NCBI GenBank assembly: GCA_002397275.1
Contig: DHAA01000078.1
Location: forward strand, 7,021-38,225
Reading direction: 5' to 3'
Length of the DNA: 31,205 nt
Source: Thermacetogenium sp. UBA4966
GTDB lineage: Bacteria > Bacillota > DSM-12270 > Thermacetogeniales > Thermacetogeniaceae
Shown here one piece after another: positions 29,829 to 31,205 of the stretch. Position 1 is the first letter of the stretch, and every line of letters starts with the position of its first letter. The position numbers were made by a program, and so were the translations under genes. The notes under the pieces are model-generated. The model was given only the letters and a program-made list of their open reading frames with translations, was not told the DNA's origin and ran no database searches.

Positions 29829-31124
29829 GTGAATTTATTGATCGAGGATTGCTATTTGCTTACAGGTGAAAAGGGCGCCGCGGCGGTAAAGGGCGACCTG
29901 GCCATAGCGGGGAGCCGTATCCTCAAGGCGGGTGACGAGGGAGAGATTCCGCAGGATTGGAAGGCTGAGCGTGTCCTGGAGGGGAAAGGCCTCCTTTGCC
30001 TGCCCGGGTTGATCAACTGCCATACCCATGCTGCCATGACGCTTTTGCGGAGTTATGCCGACGACCTGCCCCTGATGTACTGGCTGGAAAAAAAGATCTG
30101 GCCGATAGAGGACCGCCTTACCGCTGATGATGTTTATTGGGGGACTATGCTGGCCATGCTGGAGATGATCCGGTCGGGGACCACCACCTTTAACGACCTC
30201 TATTTCTTCATGGATGTCGTGGCGGAGGCTGTTCAGGAAAGCGGTATGCGCGCCTGCCTGGCCCGGGGATTGGTGGGAACCGGGCCGCAAGCGGAAAGAG
30301 GCCTCGAGGAGAGCAAGGAGCTCTTAAAAAAGTGGCAGGGAGCGGCAGAGGGAAGGATATCTGTTCTGCTCGGGCCGCATGCCCCTTACACCTGCCCCCC
30401 GCCCTACCTTGAGCAAGTGCTGACGCTGGCTCAGGATTTCCAGGCGGGGATTCATATTCATGTGGCGGAGACCGCTGATGAAGTCCGGCAGATAGACGAT
30501 CTTTATGGCAAAACCCCGGTGGCTTATTTAAAGGATTGCGGGGTTTTCCAGTTTCCTGCGGTCGCCGCGCACTGTGTCCATCTGACCGAGGACGATATTT
30601 CCATTCTCGCCGAGGCCGGCGTAAGCGTCGCCCACAACCCGGAGAGCAACATGAAATTGGCCAGCGGTATCGCTCCTATCCCTCAGCTGCTGGCTGCTGA
30701 GGTAACGGTGGGGCTCGGGACCGACGGAGCGGCGAGCAACAACAACCTGGATATGCTGGAAGAGATGCGCGTCGCCGCGCTTTTGCATAAGGTCCATGAA
30801 ATGGATCCGCTGGCGCTTCCCGCTCCCCAGGCGCTCTCTATGGCCACCGCTGACGGCGCCCGGGCGCTGGGGCTTGACGGCGTGGGACTTCTCAAGCCAG
30901 GTTATAAAGCAGACGTTATTTTAGTTGATCTGGATCAGGCTTATTTCTACCCGCGCAACAACCTGACCGCGCACCTCGTCTATGCCGCCCAGGCGGAGGC
31001 GGTGGATACGGTGATCATCGACGGCCGCATCATTATGGAAAAACGCCGGGTGCTGACCATCAACGAGGAGCGCGTTTTTCAGGAGGTAGAGGAACGCTTC
31101 CAACGGCTGACCGGCAGTCTCTAG
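29829..31124 (+). CDS. mtaD: 5-methylthioadenosine/S-adenosylhomocysteine deaminase
   Basis: MtaD is an amidohydrolase that deaminates methylthioadenosine, S-adenosylhomocysteine and often 5'-deoxyadenosine to the inosine forms. The metal site is clear: H65 and H67 in 'INCHTHAAM', H211 in 'HIHVAETADEV', H248 in 'VAAHCVHL', and D299 in 'GTDGAASNN'. 'VAHNPESNMKLASGIAPIPQLL' is a family signature. The frame also has a TTG at 29823, but GTG 29829 is better spaced from AAAGGG and yields M-N-L-L-I, the usual family start. The length of 431 residues is standard. It follows the aldolase gene by 6 nt and is last in the cluster; no terminator was seen before the repeat. Confidence 0.94.
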   Translation: MNLLIEDCYLLTGEKGAAAVKGDLAIAGSRILKAGDEGEIPQDWKAERVLEGKGLLCLPGLINCHTHAAMTLLRSYADDLPLMYWLEKKIWPIEDRLTADDVYWGTMLAMLEMIRSGTTTFNDLYFFMDVVAEAVQESGMRACLARGLVGTGPQAERGLEESKELLKKWQGAAEGRISVLLGPHAPYTCPPPYLEQVLTLAQDFQAGIHIHVAETADEVRQIDDLYGKTPVAYLKDCGVFQFPAVAAHCVHLTEDDISILAEAGVSVAHNPESNMKLASGIAPIPQLLAAEVTVGLGTDGAASNNNLDMLEEMRVAALLHKVHEMDPLALPAPQALSMATADGARALGLDGVGLLKPGYKADVILVDLDQAYFYPRNNLTAHLVYAAQAEAVDTVIIDGRIIMEKRRVLTINEERVFQEVEERFQRLTGSL

Positions 31125-31126
31125 AT

Positions 31127-31160
31127 GTCGGAAGCCTGAAATCGGAAGTCGGAAAATGGA
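31127..31160 (+). repeat. Heptamer-like tract 3
   Basis: GTCGGAAGCCTGAAATCGGAA and GTCGGAAAATGGAGG form a loose GGAAGTC-type ladder right after mtaD, next to foldback copy 3, as in the other copies. Confidence 0.5.
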
Positions 31161-31164
31161 GGCC

Positions 31165-31205
31165 GGGTTGGATTCCAGCGAGGCGACCATTATGGAGTTC
31201 CGGGT
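31165..31205 (+). repeat. Foldback element, copy 3 (cut by window end)
   Basis: TTGGATTCCAGCGAGGCGACC followed by ATTATGGAGTTCCGGGT matches copies 1 and 2 with one or two changes over about 38 nt. The rest lies beyond the window. Confidence 0.75.

Overview
The window looks like chromosomal DNA of an anaerobic, endospore-forming member of the Bacillota (Clostridia; a Peptococcaceae or Desulfotomaculum-like relative is my best guess). The evidence is gene content: two alpha/beta-type SASPs, the germination protease GPR, YlbJ and SpoVS mark a spore former. Acetate kinase plus phosphotransacetylase, a [4Fe-4S] family 4 uracil-DNA glycosylase and a methylthioadenosine salvage cluster without the oxygen-dependent genes fit an anaerobe. 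The housekeeping order rpmB/asp23-fakA-recG, rsmD-coaD, yceD-rpmF-plsX-acpP-rnc-smc-ftsY is typical of this phylum. I see no complete insertion sequence, prophage, CRISPR array, tRNA or rRNA.

Layout. (1) 1-1690: a cobalamin riboswitch on the minus strand that controls a gene left of the window, a gene-poor stretch, and an Rpn-type PD-(D/E)XK nuclease gene. (2) 1734-5984: an FMN-riboswitch-controlled riboflavin operon, ribD-ribE-ribBA-ribH, which has every enzymatic step from GTP and ribulose-5-phosphate to riboflavin except the separate phosphatase. A 255-bp foldback repeat sits between ribD and ribE. (3) 6001-10458: rpmB (minus) divergent from asp23-fakA-recG (plus). (4) 10560-12338: two SASP genes convergent with gpr, the protease that degrades SASPs at germination. 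(5) 12413-16095: udg, an unassigned structured gap, rsmD-coaD-coiled-coil ATPase-like gene, and convergent ylbJ. (6) 16096-16702: a gene-free, repeat-rich gap with a second, rearranged copy of the foldback repeat and degenerate heptamer tracts. (7) 16703-19121: pta-ackA on the minus strand (acetyl-CoA to acetate plus ATP). (8) 19328-27289: yceD-rpmF, plsX, acpP-rnc, spoVS, smc, ftsY. (9) 27289-31124: mtnP-mtnA-class II aldolase-mtaD, tightly packed and translationally coupled to ftsY. (10) 31125-31205: heptamers and the start of a third foldback repeat copy, cut by the window end.

Most notable points: the foldback repeat family with three copies in 31 kb, one apparently eroded and filled with heptamers; the mtnP-mtnA-aldolase-mtaD cluster, which fits the oxygen-independent 'DHAP shunt' for methylthioadenosine and 5'-deoxyadenosine; a probable ATT start codon for ribE; candidate sporulation-sigma promoters (sigma-H, sigma-E, sigma-G) upstream of the matching sporulation genes; and a structured 350-bp gap between udg and rsmD. 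I found no convincing evidence of a wholly new defence or mobile system. Several start codons were moved from the longest open frame to the codon that follows a Shine-Dalgarno (SD) sequence; reasons are given in each entry. All calls rest on reading the sequence; no database search was run.
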